From Sherwoodlollariibacterium sp049275655 (GTDB taxonomy: Bacteria > Omnitrophota > Gorgyraeia > Gygaellales > Profunditerraquicolaceae): a stretch of DNA of 64,000 nucleotides. This document shows positions 34,107 to 41,969 of the stretch, piece after piece. The stretch's first letter is position 1. Every line of letters starts with the position of its first letter. Under the pieces are notes generated by a model. The model saw only the letters and a program-made list of their open reading frames with translations. It was not told the origin of the DNA and did no database searches. A program made the translations under genes and the position numbers. Location: the NCBI GenBank assembly GCA_049275655.1, contig JBASUY010000020.1, forward strand, positions 6,008 through 70,007. Reading direction: 5' to 3'.

Positions 34107-34487
34107 TTAAAAGAGCTTTCTTATAAACAAAACATAGCCTATTAAAGCCGCATTTATACAGGTTATCACTACTACCCCTGCGGCGATATCCTTTACAAGG
34201 CGTACTTTTGTATTATATTTTTCTGCGATAGTGTCCATCATAATCTCTATTGCAGTATTAAGTATCTCTGCCACGAAAACTAAGGTAATCGTAATAGAAA
34301 GGGCCATTAATTCAATACCTTTAAGGTTAAGATAAAATCCTAAAACCATAGCCATAAGCCCTATTAAAAAGATTAGACGCATATTCCTATGATAAAGGAA
34401 TAGATAAGCAATGCCCCTGATAGCAATTAACAAGTTCTTACCAAAACCCCTTAATTTAAAGATATCCCTTATAAGCCTATTCTTCAA
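34107..34487 (-). CDS. dgkA: Diacylglycerol/undecaprenol kinase (DgkA family)
   Basis: A 126-residue protein with three membrane helices and the family motif FVAEILNTAIEIMMD (about residues 70-84), where the Glu and Asn residues bind Mg-ATP. Known members phosphorylate diacylglycerol or undecaprenol at the inner membrane; which lipid is used here cannot be told. It is the last protein gene of the run that contains the acs cluster, 3 nt after acsE, and tRNA-Met follows 8 nt later. Confidence 0.9.
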   Translation of the reverse strand: MKNRLIRDIFKLRGFGKNLLIAIRGIAYLFLYHRNMRLIFLIGLMAMVLGFYLNLKGIELMALSITITLVFVAEILNTAIEIMMDTIAEKYNTKVRLVKDIAAGVVVITCINAALIGYVLFIRKLF

Positions 34488-34490
34488 TTT

Positions 34491-35279
34491 TTACCGCCTC
34501 CTGTATGCTTCCAAAAACTTATCGCAATAAATATGCTTATTTAAGATTAAATCAGTAGTTATCGCCATATCCATCAACTCGCTGTCTAAAGGGTCAAGTA
34601 TCGCTGCGTCTAAACCAAAGGCCATAGCCATGGCTAAAAAGGTACGGTTAATTATTGGCCTGTTTAATGCGCCCTGAGAAACATTACTTAATCCTATTAT
34701 AGTATTAGGGGCTGGGTCTGCAATTAATTTAAACTCTCTTATAGATTCTAATATATCCTTTTCTTGCCCTTGCGCTATATTAACCGGCATAACTATCGGG
34801 TCAAGATATAATTCATCCGTAGAAAAATTATTTTCAATACAATAAGAGACTATCTGCGCTGCTAATTCTAAACGCTGGTCTTTAGTTTGAGGTATTCCGT
34901 CTGCGCTTATGGTCAGGGCTATTAACTTAGCTTTGTTTTCCTTAGCCAAAGGCACTAATTGGTTAAGTTTATCTAAATCCGCTGTAGTAGAATTTATGAT
35001 TGCGTTTTCTTTAACCAGTTTAAGCGCTTCTTTAATTACCTCTACCTTGCTTGAATCAATGCAAATAGCCTTATCAGTAACTTCTTGAATAGTTTTAATT
35101 AGCCAAAGGGTATCTTTAATTGGGTCTTTTGAGGCAGGACCACAATTTACATCTAATGCGTCTGCTCCGGCTTTAATCTGATTTAAAGCAGAGTCCTGAA
35201 TAACTTGCTTATCTTTTTCGGCTACAGCCTTGCCTATCTTCCCGTACATCCCGTTGATTAACTCTCCGATAATAAGCAT
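34491..35279 (-). CDS. acsE: Methyltetrahydrofolate:corrinoid iron-sulfur protein methyltransferase
   Basis: A 262-residue pterin-binding TIM barrel. DVNCGPASKDP (about residues 48-58), CIDSSKVEVIKEAL, LDPIVMPVNIAQGQ, IIGLSNVSQGAL and the C-terminal AILDPLDSELMD match AcsE (MeTr). It passes the methyl group of CH3-H4folate to Co(I) of the corrinoid protein AcsCD, the last C1 step before acetyl-CoA synthase. It lies 24 nt after acsD and directly before dgkA. Confidence 0.95.
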   Translation of the reverse strand: MLIIGELINGMYGKIGKAVAEKDKQVIQDSALNQIKAGADALDVNCGPASKDPIKDTLWLIKTIQEVTDKAICIDSSKVEVIKEALKLVKENAIINSTTADLDKLNQLVPLAKENKAKLIALTISADGIPQTKDQRLELAAQIVSYCIENNFSTDELYLDPIVMPVNIAQGQEKDILESIREFKLIADPAPNTIIGLSNVSQGALNRPIINRTFLAMAMAFGLDAAILDPLDSELMDMAITTDLILNKHIYCDKFLEAYRRR

Positions 35280-35303
35280 CCTTGATCTCCCTTTAAAAGA
35301 CTC

Positions 35304-36239
35304 TTAAGAAAAGAGGCTATCTATATACCTTTCGATTTCTTTTACTGCCGTAGGATGGCGCATTACTAATAGATTAGCTCCTGCCTGCACTAAAGCAAGG
35401 ACAGTTAGAATCTCCCAGATTATCCCTTGCCTTACATCCTCTGCTTTTGCCTCTTTAGCCCTCCAAGCCTCTTGCCCTGCCAAACAAAGAAAAGGGCTAA
35501 AAAGTGTTTTATCTCCTGACAGAGCAGCTAAACGCGCCCTCTCCATAATAGAATAAGCATATTCTAAGCCATACCCTAAAGCGCCTATAGTAGGGTCAAT
35601 AACTATCCTCTCTAAAGGCATCCCCATATCTGAAATTAGGATATTAAGTTGTTTAGCGATATTAATATCAATAGGTGATTCTGCGATAAGGCTATGGCCT
35701 CCTGCCAATGCGCCTGCTGTTACTGCCTTATAGTTATTTTGGGTTGCGTTACCGATTAAACACCGCTCATTTTTTGCTGCCTCGCTACAGGCAGGCAAAA
35801 GGATATTATCCTTTTCATCATCTCCGCAGCCGAGAATAATCAAAGGCAAATCAAATTTGCGTAAAAAATCTTTAACAAGGTTAGCTTCCTCTGAAGGAGA
35901 TTTATCTTCAAACTCAGGATGCGCGCCTTTTAGCCTTAGGCAGATAATCTTAGCATTATATTCTTTAATACATTTATCTGCCCACAAAAAAGGATCAGAT
36001 AAAACATCGCCAAAAGCTTTGGTTAATTCTTCCGGCCAATCTTTAGGATAAGTATCCCATACTTCAAAGATAGGGTATGGTTTATTAGGGATAACACCCT
36101 CTTTAAAAAGCAAAGGCAAAGAACGCTCCCCTCCTATCTTAACCTTAAAAGCGCGGCTGCCCCCTTCTTCTTTGGTTGCTCCGATAGTTATCTCCGAGAC
36201 AGATCCACTCCATTTTTCATGCATTAATTGAATCGCCAT
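35304..36239 (-). CDS. acsD: CODH/ACS corrinoid iron-sulfur protein, small (delta) subunit
   Basis: A 311-residue TIM-barrel protein. It has the N-terminal WSGSVSEITIGATKEEGGSR (about residues 10-29), PYPIFEVWDTYPKDWPEEL, a CLRLKGAHPE segment and DPTIGALGYGLEYAYSIMER at about residues 218-237, all typical of AcsD. With AcsC it forms the corrinoid iron-sulfur protein; AcsD helps seat the cobamide. The order acsC - activator - acsD - acsE is close to that of acetogen clusters. acsA and acsB are not in the window. Confidence 0.95.
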   Translation of the reverse strand: MAIQLMHEKWSGSVSEITIGATKEEGGSRAFKVKIGGERSLPLLFKEGVIPNKPYPIFEVWDTYPKDWPEELTKAFGDVLSDPFLWADKCIKEYNAKIICLRLKGAHPEFEDKSPSEEANLVKDFLRKFDLPLIILGCGDDEKDNILLPACSEAAKNERCLIGNATQNNYKAVTAGALAGGHSLIAESPIDINIAKQLNILISDMGMPLERIVIDPTIGALGYGLEYAYSIMERARLAALSGDKTLFSPFLCLAGQEAWRAKEAKAEDVRQGIIWEILTVLALVQAGANLLVMRHPTAVKEIERYIDSLFS

Positions 36240-36281
36240 ACAACTCCTCTAAACTTCATTTTAGCAATAAATTTATCTTAA

Positions 36282-37874
36282 TCAATTGTTTTTTATGCTG
36301 GGGAATCTGCCTAAATCCGTATGAGGAAAAAATAATGCCGCCATGTATTCATTCATATATTCCGCGTCAGTAGAAAGGTCAAAATAAGTTATCTGGCGCG
36401 CTAATTCTTCTGCTCTCTTTAGCTTTTCAGCCGATAGTAGCACTTCTTTGGCCCCGGCTAAAGCGCTATTACCTAAAAAAGAAAAAATACTTCTGTCGGC
36501 ATCCGGTAAAAGCCCTATGGCTATAGCGCTATCAATATCCAAAGATGTTCCAAACCCTCCTGAAATAAAAATATTCTCTAAATCAGTTACCTTAAAATTC
36601 ATATGCTTTAGGAGTATGGATGCGGCAGAGTAAATAGCTGCCTTAGCGCGTTTTAAATTATCTAAATCCGCTTCGCTGACCGTTATCTCTTCTTTTGTCA
36701 ATGAATCTTCTTTAAAACAGACTATAAATTCCTTGCCAAAGTCAGAATTCCTTATTCTCTTATCCTCTTTAATAATCTTACCCCCCTTATCAATTATTCC
36801 GCAAGCAAGCATGTTGCGCAAGAGGCTTATGTATCCTGACCCGCAAATTCCTAATGGTTGCGCTCCCCCAATAACTTTATAATCAATAGATAAGTTTTTT
36901 GGGTCTATCGTTACCTTTTCTATTGCCCCCGGCAATGCGCGCATTCCATTTTTTAATCCGCTACCCTCAAAAGCAGGCCCTGCAGAAGCAGCAGAGGAAA
37001 CAATAAACTCTTCATTGCCTAAAGCTATCTCTCCATTAGTCCCTATATCTATAAGCATACTAATCCCCTTTTTCATATAAAGCCCGCTGGATAGTATCCC
37101 GGCGACAGTATCCCCTCCTACATAGCTGGCTACTGCCGGGATAGAATAAATAACCCCGGAAGGGTTAATATCTATGCCTATCTCTTTAGCCTTTAAAGAA
37201 GGAAGGTTATCTTTAAGAGGGTCAAAAGAGTCCCTACGTATATAGGCAGGATTCTTTTTAAGTAGAAGATGAATCATTGTAGTATTCCCTGCACAAACCA
37301 TAAAATCAACATCTTTAATATTCACCTTATTCTCTAAGGCCAAGGCTCGTATTAATTGATTAATAGTAAAAACAACTGCCCTTTGAAGCTTATCTAAGCC
37401 ATCGCTTCCTGTAGCGTATATTATGCGCGTGATTATATCCGCACCAAAAGAAGCCTGCCTATTATAACTTGTTTTAACCCCTAAAGAGCTCTTTTCATTA
37501 ATATTGATTATTTCAGCTGAAATTGTAGTCGTCCCTATATCTACGGCAAGCCCAAAATCTCCTGAAATATAGGTAGCACTCTCTTGGTTATCAGATAATT
37601 GAAAAAGATTATTTTCTAATTGCGGGCTATCTAACCTAGACTCTAAAGGAATATCCACATCTAAGTTGCTGTTTATAGTAGCCTGACATGCCAAGCAACT
37701 CTTCTTCCCTGAAGTTTTTCTTATAAATACCCTACATTTCCCACACAATCCATCTCCTGCGCAAATTGAGTTAATATATATGCCGCCTGATAAAGCAGCG
37801 GAGAGTATCGTTGTCCCCTCTAAAACCTCAACGCTTTTATTATAAGGATAAAATGTCACTTTATATTTTTTCAT
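36282..37874 (-). CDS. acsV: RACo-like corrinoid protein reductive activator (2Fe-2S + ASKHA)
   Basis: A 530-residue protein. The N-terminal 2Fe-2S ferredoxin domain holds SICAGDGLCGKC and a fourth Cys in KKSCLAC (about residues 37-65). The ASKHA ATPase begins at about residue 107 with GLAVDIGTTTISAEI and continues with LIDIGTNGEIALG and FISGGFGTSLD. RACo uses ATP and a low-potential electron to return inactive Co(II) corrinoid to Co(I). Carboxydothermus RACo has about 630 residues with a middle domain between linker and ASKHA; that segment appears to be missing here. Its place between acsC and acsD supports the role. Confidence 0.87.
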   Translation of the reverse strand: MKKYKVTFYPYNKSVEVLEGTTILSAALSGGIYINSICAGDGLCGKCRVFIRKTSGKKSCLACQATINSNLDVDIPLESRLDSPQLENNLFQLSDNQESATYISGDFGLAVDIGTTTISAEIININEKSSLGVKTSYNRQASFGADIITRIIYATGSDGLDKLQRAVVFTINQLIRALALENKVNIKDVDFMVCAGNTTMIHLLLKKNPAYIRRDSFDPLKDNLPSLKAKEIGIDINPSGVIYSIPAVASYVGGDTVAGILSSGLYMKKGISMLIDIGTNGEIALGNEEFIVSSAASAGPAFEGSGLKNGMRALPGAIEKVTIDPKNLSIDYKVIGGAQPLGICGSGYISLLRNMLACGIIDKGGKIIKEDKRIRNSDFGKEFIVCFKEDSLTKEEITVSEADLDNLKRAKAAIYSAASILLKHMNFKVTDLENIFISGGFGTSLDIDSAIAIGLLPDADRSIFSFLGNSALAGAKEVLLSAEKLKRAEELARQITYFDLSTDAEYMNEYMAALFFPHTDLGRFPSIKNN

Positions 37875-37898
37875 TATATATTATGTATATGGGTATAT

Positions 37899-39227
37899 TT
37901 ACAGATTTTTAAGAAAAGAAGGTATGCCTGCAGCTTCTTTTGGCCCTACGGTTATATTAAAACCTGAAGCTTCCTTTAAATCTCCACTCATCACAGAGAC
38001 ATAGCCGGGAATAATCAAGCAGTTATGCGAGATTAATCCCCTTACTTTATATTTTTCAAGAGAATCAGCTATTCTCTTAGGGGTAAATTTTTCTGCTGCC
38101 CAGGCAGTTAATACGGACATCCCTTCGGTATCAATGCTTACGATATACGAAGGGACTTTACTTGCCTCAACTTCTCCTAAGACCGTAAAATAAGAAAGAG
38201 AAAAGTTTGTGGTAACTAACACCGGAGACTTATTACTAACAGCGCCTACAGAATAAACCTTGGGCTCTATCTGTAATGGTTTTTGCGGGTCGGTATAAAT
38301 ATTTTGACGCAAGGTAAGCAGAGGCAATACTTCAAATACGCTAAAATTACTGATTAATACGATGCTGGCATACTTTGTAATATAAGTAGCTGCCTCCATT
38401 GCTTCCTCATAAGGCGATTTTGCCGAAACTATTACTAAAAAAGGAAATCCTAAAGAGCGTTGATTTTTTTTAAGCGCAAGCCTTCTGGCTTGGGTTAAAT
38501 TCCATATATTATCAGAGATGGAGCTTCCCTTAATCTCTAATACTATATCCTTATACCCAGACTTATTAAGCTCTCCGGCTAAGCCTGATAAGGTATCTAA
38601 GGAATCTGCAGAAACCACCAAAGAGGCTTCTATATCCTTAATTGCTTTTGCTATCGCAATTAAATCTTCTTTTCCATTATAATAGACTAACGGTTTTTTA
38701 TCTTTTAAATAAGCTAAAGACCCTTCAAGGGCTTTTAAATCTTTAAAGATTATTCCTATGGCAAGTTGCGTTATATCCGAAACCAACCTGACTACCTCAA
38801 TAAACCTTTGAGCGCCTCCTTTTTGCTCTACAACTATGATATTGGCTTTTAGGGTTTGGCCGACGCGCTCAAATCCCAAGGCATTTATTTTATCAACCCT
38901 GTCCTTTATTTCGTTATCCGTCAAGGAGTCCTCTAAAATAAAACCTAAAGCACAGGGATTATGGAACTTCTCTTCGTGGCGAAAAAGAACAGTCTCCCCT
39001 CCTACTTTAAAGCTGTAATCTTTATTTTTAAGGATGATTGTTTTTATAGGCGGCTCTGATTGAGATTCAATTATATCCTTAGATTCCTTGCTTACATAAG
39101 GGCATTTATCTATAGTCGTTGACTTTTTAACTAATTGCATGGCAAAGGCAAGGCAAGTAGCAAAGCCGCATTCACGACAGTTAGTCTTTGGTAGAAGTTT
39201 ATAAATATCCAAGCCTGATAAAGCCAT
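37899..39227 (-). CDS. acsC: CODH/ACS corrinoid iron-sulfur protein, large (gamma) subunit
   Basis: A 442-residue protein. The N-terminal [4Fe-4S] site is C17-x2-C20-x4-C25-x16-C42 (LLPKTNCRECGFATC ... KCPY). A TIM-barrel domain (about residues 90-320) and a C-terminal cobamide-binding domain (about 325-442, with LTAWAAEKFTPKRIADSL and ISHNCLIIPGYVSVMSGDL) follow. It carries the methylcobamide that donates CH3 to acetyl-CoA synthase. First acs gene after the HTH protein at 39255, from which it is separated by 27 nt. Confidence 0.95.
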   Translation of the reverse strand: MALSGLDIYKLLPKTNCRECGFATCLAFAMQLVKKSTTIDKCPYVSKESKDIIESQSEPPIKTIILKNKDYSFKVGGETVLFRHEEKFHNPCALGFILEDSLTDNEIKDRVDKINALGFERVGQTLKANIIVVEQKGGAQRFIEVVRLVSDITQLAIGIIFKDLKALEGSLAYLKDKKPLVYYNGKEDLIAIAKAIKDIEASLVVSADSLDTLSGLAGELNKSGYKDIVLEIKGSSISDNIWNLTQARRLALKKNQRSLGFPFLVIVSAKSPYEEAMEAATYITKYASIVLISNFSVFEVLPLLTLRQNIYTDPQKPLQIEPKVYSVGAVSNKSPVLVTTNFSLSYFTVLGEVEASKVPSYIVSIDTEGMSVLTAWAAEKFTPKRIADSLEKYKVRGLISHNCLIIPGYVSVMSGDLKEASGFNITVGPKEAAGIPSFLKNL

Positions 39228-39254
39228 AATAATTTTAAGTACTAATTAAAAAGG

Positions 39255-39569
39255 TTATACCTTAAATATTATTGTTAACAACAAGAAAATGAGAATCCCT
39301 GAAAAGATGTAAAAATCATAAAAATAGATAAAATCATCTATTCTCTCTTTCAAAGAAACCGGCTTTTCGGGGGGTTCTTTAGTTTTAGCTAAAGAAGAGA
39401 GGGATGACCTTCGGTACTCCTGAATCTGCTCCTTTTTAAACCTTAAAAAAACGCCTCCTACTTTATAAGCCGGGATTAACCCGGCTTGAGCAAGGTCCAT
39501 AACTTCTTTTTCTGATATATTTAAAAGTATGGATACTTCCCTTACAGTCAAAAGCTTCTCTTCGCTCAT
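39255..39569 (-). CDS. Membrane-anchored excisionase-type HTH protein
   Basis: A 104-residue protein. Residues about 6-55 form a MerR/excisionase-type winged helix (LLTVREVSILLNISEKEVMD, then AGLIPAYKVGGVFLRFKKEQ). A polar linker follows, and a single membrane helix (about residues 84-103, ending LLLTIIFKV) closes the chain. The HTH would therefore sit on the cytoplasmic face of the membrane. It lies 11 nt after a bactofilin whose tail carries the same kind of HTH, and 27 nt before acsC. Function is not known; membrane tethering of DNA, or a small regulator, are both possible. Confidence 0.75.
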   Translation of the reverse strand: MSEEKLLTVREVSILLNISEKEVMDLAQAGLIPAYKVGGVFLRFKKEQIQEYRRSSLSSLAKTKEPPEKPVSLKERIDDFIYFYDFYIFSGILIFLLLTIIFKV

Positions 39570-39580
39570 ATAGCCTTATT

Positions 39581-40084
39581 TTATTTTTCTATTTTACCCG
39601 AAGCAACCCAAGAATCAATTGCCTTCCTCTCAAACTTCCATTCATCCCCTTCTTTATGTCCGGGGACTCTCCCGGCATTAGCCCATTCCATAATGGAATT
39701 TAAATCAACCTCAAGATATCTGGCAAGCTCATTGGCATTAAGAAAATCATGAAGCATAGAGCATCTACCTTCAAAAACCGCTCCTTCTGCTATATTTAAT
39801 TTTACCGGATATATATCCCCTTCAAGTACGGCCGAAGGCAAAAGAGTGAGCCTCTCTTTAGCAGTAACCTTACCTTTTACTTTCCCACCTATAATAATAT
39901 TATCCCCTATAATATTTGCATTAACAAAAGCTGTTTGCCCTATAGTTAGATTCCCCTTTGCCTCAAGGTTACCCTCAAAATTTCCGTTAATCCTTAAATT
40001 AACCGGGTCTTTAAAGCTTAAAGTGCCCTGCATGGAGGCATCAACATCTAAAACCTTTAGTTCTGCTTTTTTCTTAAAAGCCAT
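39581..40084 (-). CDS. Bactofilin fused to an excisionase-type HTH domain
   Basis: A 167-residue protein. Residues about 10-110 are a bactofilin (DUF583/polymer-forming cytoskeletal) beta-helix with repeating units such as LRINGNFEGNLEAKGNLTIG, IIGDNIIIGGKVKGKVTAK and EGDIYPVKLNI. Residues about 113-165 form a helix-turn-helix like that of Xis/MerR (FLNANELARYLEVDLNSIME, AGRVPGHKEGDEWKF). Bactofilins polymerise into filaments without nucleotide and usually end in short disordered tails, so the HTH is unusual. AAAGGAGG precedes the ATG. It is first in the run leading to the acs genes and has the promoter at 40143-40171. Confidence 0.85.
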   Translation of the reverse strand: MAFKKKAELKVLDVDASMQGTLSFKDPVNLRINGNFEGNLEAKGNLTIGQTAFVNANIIGDNIIIGGKVKGKVTAKERLTLLPSAVLEGDIYPVKLNIAEGAVFEGRCSMLHDFLNANELARYLEVDLNSIMEWANAGRVPGHKEGDEWKFERKAIDSWVASGKIEK

Positions 40085-40142
40085 CTTTACCTCCTTTAAG
40101 TTTTATTCGTTACTTAAACTTTTTTCCTCTAACCACTCTTTA

Positions 40143-40171
40143 TATATATCAAAAAGATACAGAGATGTCAA
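40143..40171 (-). promoter_or_regulatory. Sigma-70-type promoter of the bactofilin-acs run
   Basis: On the minus strand TTGACA (40166-40171), 17-nt spacer, TATATA (40143-40148). It sits in the 101-nt gap after tsaD and leaves a leader of about 50 nt before the bactofilin-HTH gene. Gaps downstream are short (11, 27, 24, 42, 24 and 3 nt), so this promoter could drive all genes to dgkA. Confidence 0.7.
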
Positions 40172-40185
40172 TTTTATTTATCTTT

Positions 40186-41190
40186 CTAGCTTAAATCCAT
40201 ATTTAAATATAAATTAGACTGCTTCCCCTTTTTAAATAATTGATAACCTAACCCCGCTACCATCGCCGCATTATCCATAGAATACGCCAATGGAGGAAAA
40301 TAACAGGTTAAACTATTTTTTCCAGCTGCATTAAGGAATTTCTCCCTAAGCCTCTTATTGGCTACAACCCCGCCCCCCAAAAGCAAAATCCGTGACTTTT
40401 TAAGCTTACAGGCAAGAAAGGATTTTTTTATTAAAACATCAATAACCGTATCCTGAAAAGAAGCGCAAATATCTTTTATCAAAATATCCCTCTTCTTTCT
40501 CTTCTTAGAGGTATTTTTATGCAAATAATTTAAGGCTGCGGTTTTAATTCCGCTAAAACTAAAATCAAACTTTCCCTTAGTCCCGGAGCAATTAAACTTT
40601 ATGCTTTTTGGGTCCCCCTTTAAAGCAAACCGCTCAATCTCAGGCCCTCCCGGATACCCTAACCCTAAAATCTTAGCTACTTTATCAAAAGCCTCTCCGC
40701 AGGCGTCATCATAAGTTTGCCCTAAAGTGTGTATCCTATCAAAATCTCGGATATAAAAAAGGCTCGTATGCCCGCCTGAGGCAACTAATGAAATAAAGGG
40801 GAATTTAATGTTATTCTTTCTTTGATTTAATAAATTAGCGTAAAAGTGGCTGTGTACATGATTTACCCCCAAAAGAGGTATCTTCAAACTTAAGCTAAGG
40901 GCCTTGGCAAATGAGATACCTACTAAAAGTGAGCCTGATAACCCGGGCCCGGAGGTTACGCTAATTAACCCTATATCCTTTAATTTAACGCGCGCCTCTT
41001 TTAAGGCGCTTGCTACTACCTCTGATATCGTCTCAAGCTGCATGCGTGAGGCAATCTCAGGTATAATCCCTCCGTATTTGCTATGAAATTTTATACTGGA
41101 AGCTACCTCATTAGATAAAACCTTGCTGCCGTTACTTACCACAGCAGCAGAGGTCTCATCGCAAGAAGTCTCAATCCCCAAGACTATCAT
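40186..41190 (-). CDS. tsaD: tRNA N6-adenosine threonylcarbamoyltransferase
   Basis: A 334-residue ASKHA protein (Kae1/YgjD family) with GIETSCDETSAAVV at the N-terminus, the metal-binding HVHSH (about residue 111), VASGGHTSLFYIRDF, DDACGEAFDKVAK and LLGGGVVANKRLRE. With TsaB, TsaC and TsaE, not in the window, it installs t6A37 in tRNAs reading ANN codons. It overlaps the deacetylase-like gene by 4 nt and is the last gene of the gatCAB-ctpA operon. Confidence 0.97.
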   Translation of the reverse strand: MIVLGIETSCDETSAAVVSNGSKVLSNEVASSIKFHSKYGGIIPEIASRMQLETISEVVASALKEARVKLKDIGLISVTSGPGLSGSLLVGISFAKALSLSLKIPLLGVNHVHSHFYANLLNQRKNNIKFPFISLVASGGHTSLFYIRDFDRIHTLGQTYDDACGEAFDKVAKILGLGYPGGPEIERFALKGDPKSIKFNCSGTKGKFDFSFSGIKTAALNYLHKNTSKKRKKRDILIKDICASFQDTVIDVLIKKSFLACKLKKSRILLLGGGVVANKRLREKFLNAAGKNSLTCYFPPLAYSMDNAAMVAGLGYQLFKKGKQSNLYLNMDLS

Positions 41191-41969
41191 TTTACCAACT
41201 CCGAAATAAAAACAAACTTATAACCTTCTCTTTCGATCTTAGGCATCTCTTCTTTTAAGGCTAAAATGGTATTCTTCCGATCATGGCCAATGCCTATAGC
41301 ATAGCCGTTTTTTTTAGCCTTAGATTTAAGCAATTGGATCTGTTTTTTTATGTATTCCAATTCATTTTTATTGTCGATAAAAATATCCCTTTTAGCAAAA
41401 CGTAAACCGTGCCTTTTAGCCGCATCAAGGCATTTAGAGGTTGATATAACGTAACTATCTAAAAAGAAGAGGTTGCGTTTTTTAAGCTCTTTAAAGACCA
41501 CTTCCATAGTCTTTAGGCTACTTGTAGCTTTAGAACCCATATGGTTATTTACGCCCTTTACGTTTCCTACAGAATCAAGGCTTTTTAAGATAATACCCTG
41601 GATCTCTTCTTCTTGCATGGAAGTTTTAATCGTATCCTTCTCCATTGCGTTTTTCCCCTCCGGCTCCATAGGCAGATGCAGGATGATTTCAAATCCCTGA
41701 GTAGTCAAATCTTTAGAGATTTTTTTTGAATAAGCAAGGTTGGGCAATACTGATACCGTTAAAGGCAAGTTTATCTTTTCTAAAAGGGGGATGTTATTTA
41801 AATTATAACCCCAATCGTCTAAAACAATAGCTATCCTACCTAAACAGGCTTTCTTAGGAGGAATAATTCTTTCTTTGGGTTTTCTGACAAAAGGAATTGA
41901 AACTATAAGCAGAATAATAAAAACAAAAACAACGAGAGTTAAAAAGAGGGTATCTTTTTCTTTTGTCAA
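41187..41969 (-). CDS. Divergent polysaccharide deacetylase family protein
   Basis: A 260-residue protein with an N-terminal membrane anchor (about residues 8-26), then a domain with RIAIVLDDWGYN, PLTVSVLPNLAYS, EIILHLPMEPEG, GVNNHMGSKATSS and AIGIGHDRKNTI. These are the motifs of the YibQ/DUF610 divergent polysaccharide deacetylase group, which keeps the NodB-like Asp and His metal ligands. It should act at the outer face of the inner membrane. Its place next to ctpA matches the frequent envC-ctpA-yibQ arrangement of Gram-negative bacteria, suggesting cell-wall work. Substrate unknown. Confidence 0.87.
   Translation of the reverse strand: MTKEKDTLFLTLVVFVFIILLIVSIPFVRKPKERIIPPKKACLGRIAIVLDDWGYNLNNIPLLEKINLPLTVSVLPNLAYSKKISKDLTTQGFEIILHLPMEPEGKNAMEKDTIKTSMQEEEIQGIILKSLDSVGNVKGVNNHMGSKATSSLKTMEVVFKELKKRNLFFLDSYVISTSKCLDAAKRHGLRFAKRDIFIDNKNELEYIKKQIQLLKSKAKKNGYAIGIGHDRKNTILALKEEMPKIEREGYKFVFISELVK

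Noticed and set aside
36282..40084. Mobile element or integrase-excisionase module suggested by two Xis-like HTH domains
   Set aside because: No integrase, attachment repeat or tRNA-end duplication is near; one HTH is fused to bactofilin and the other to a membrane helix.
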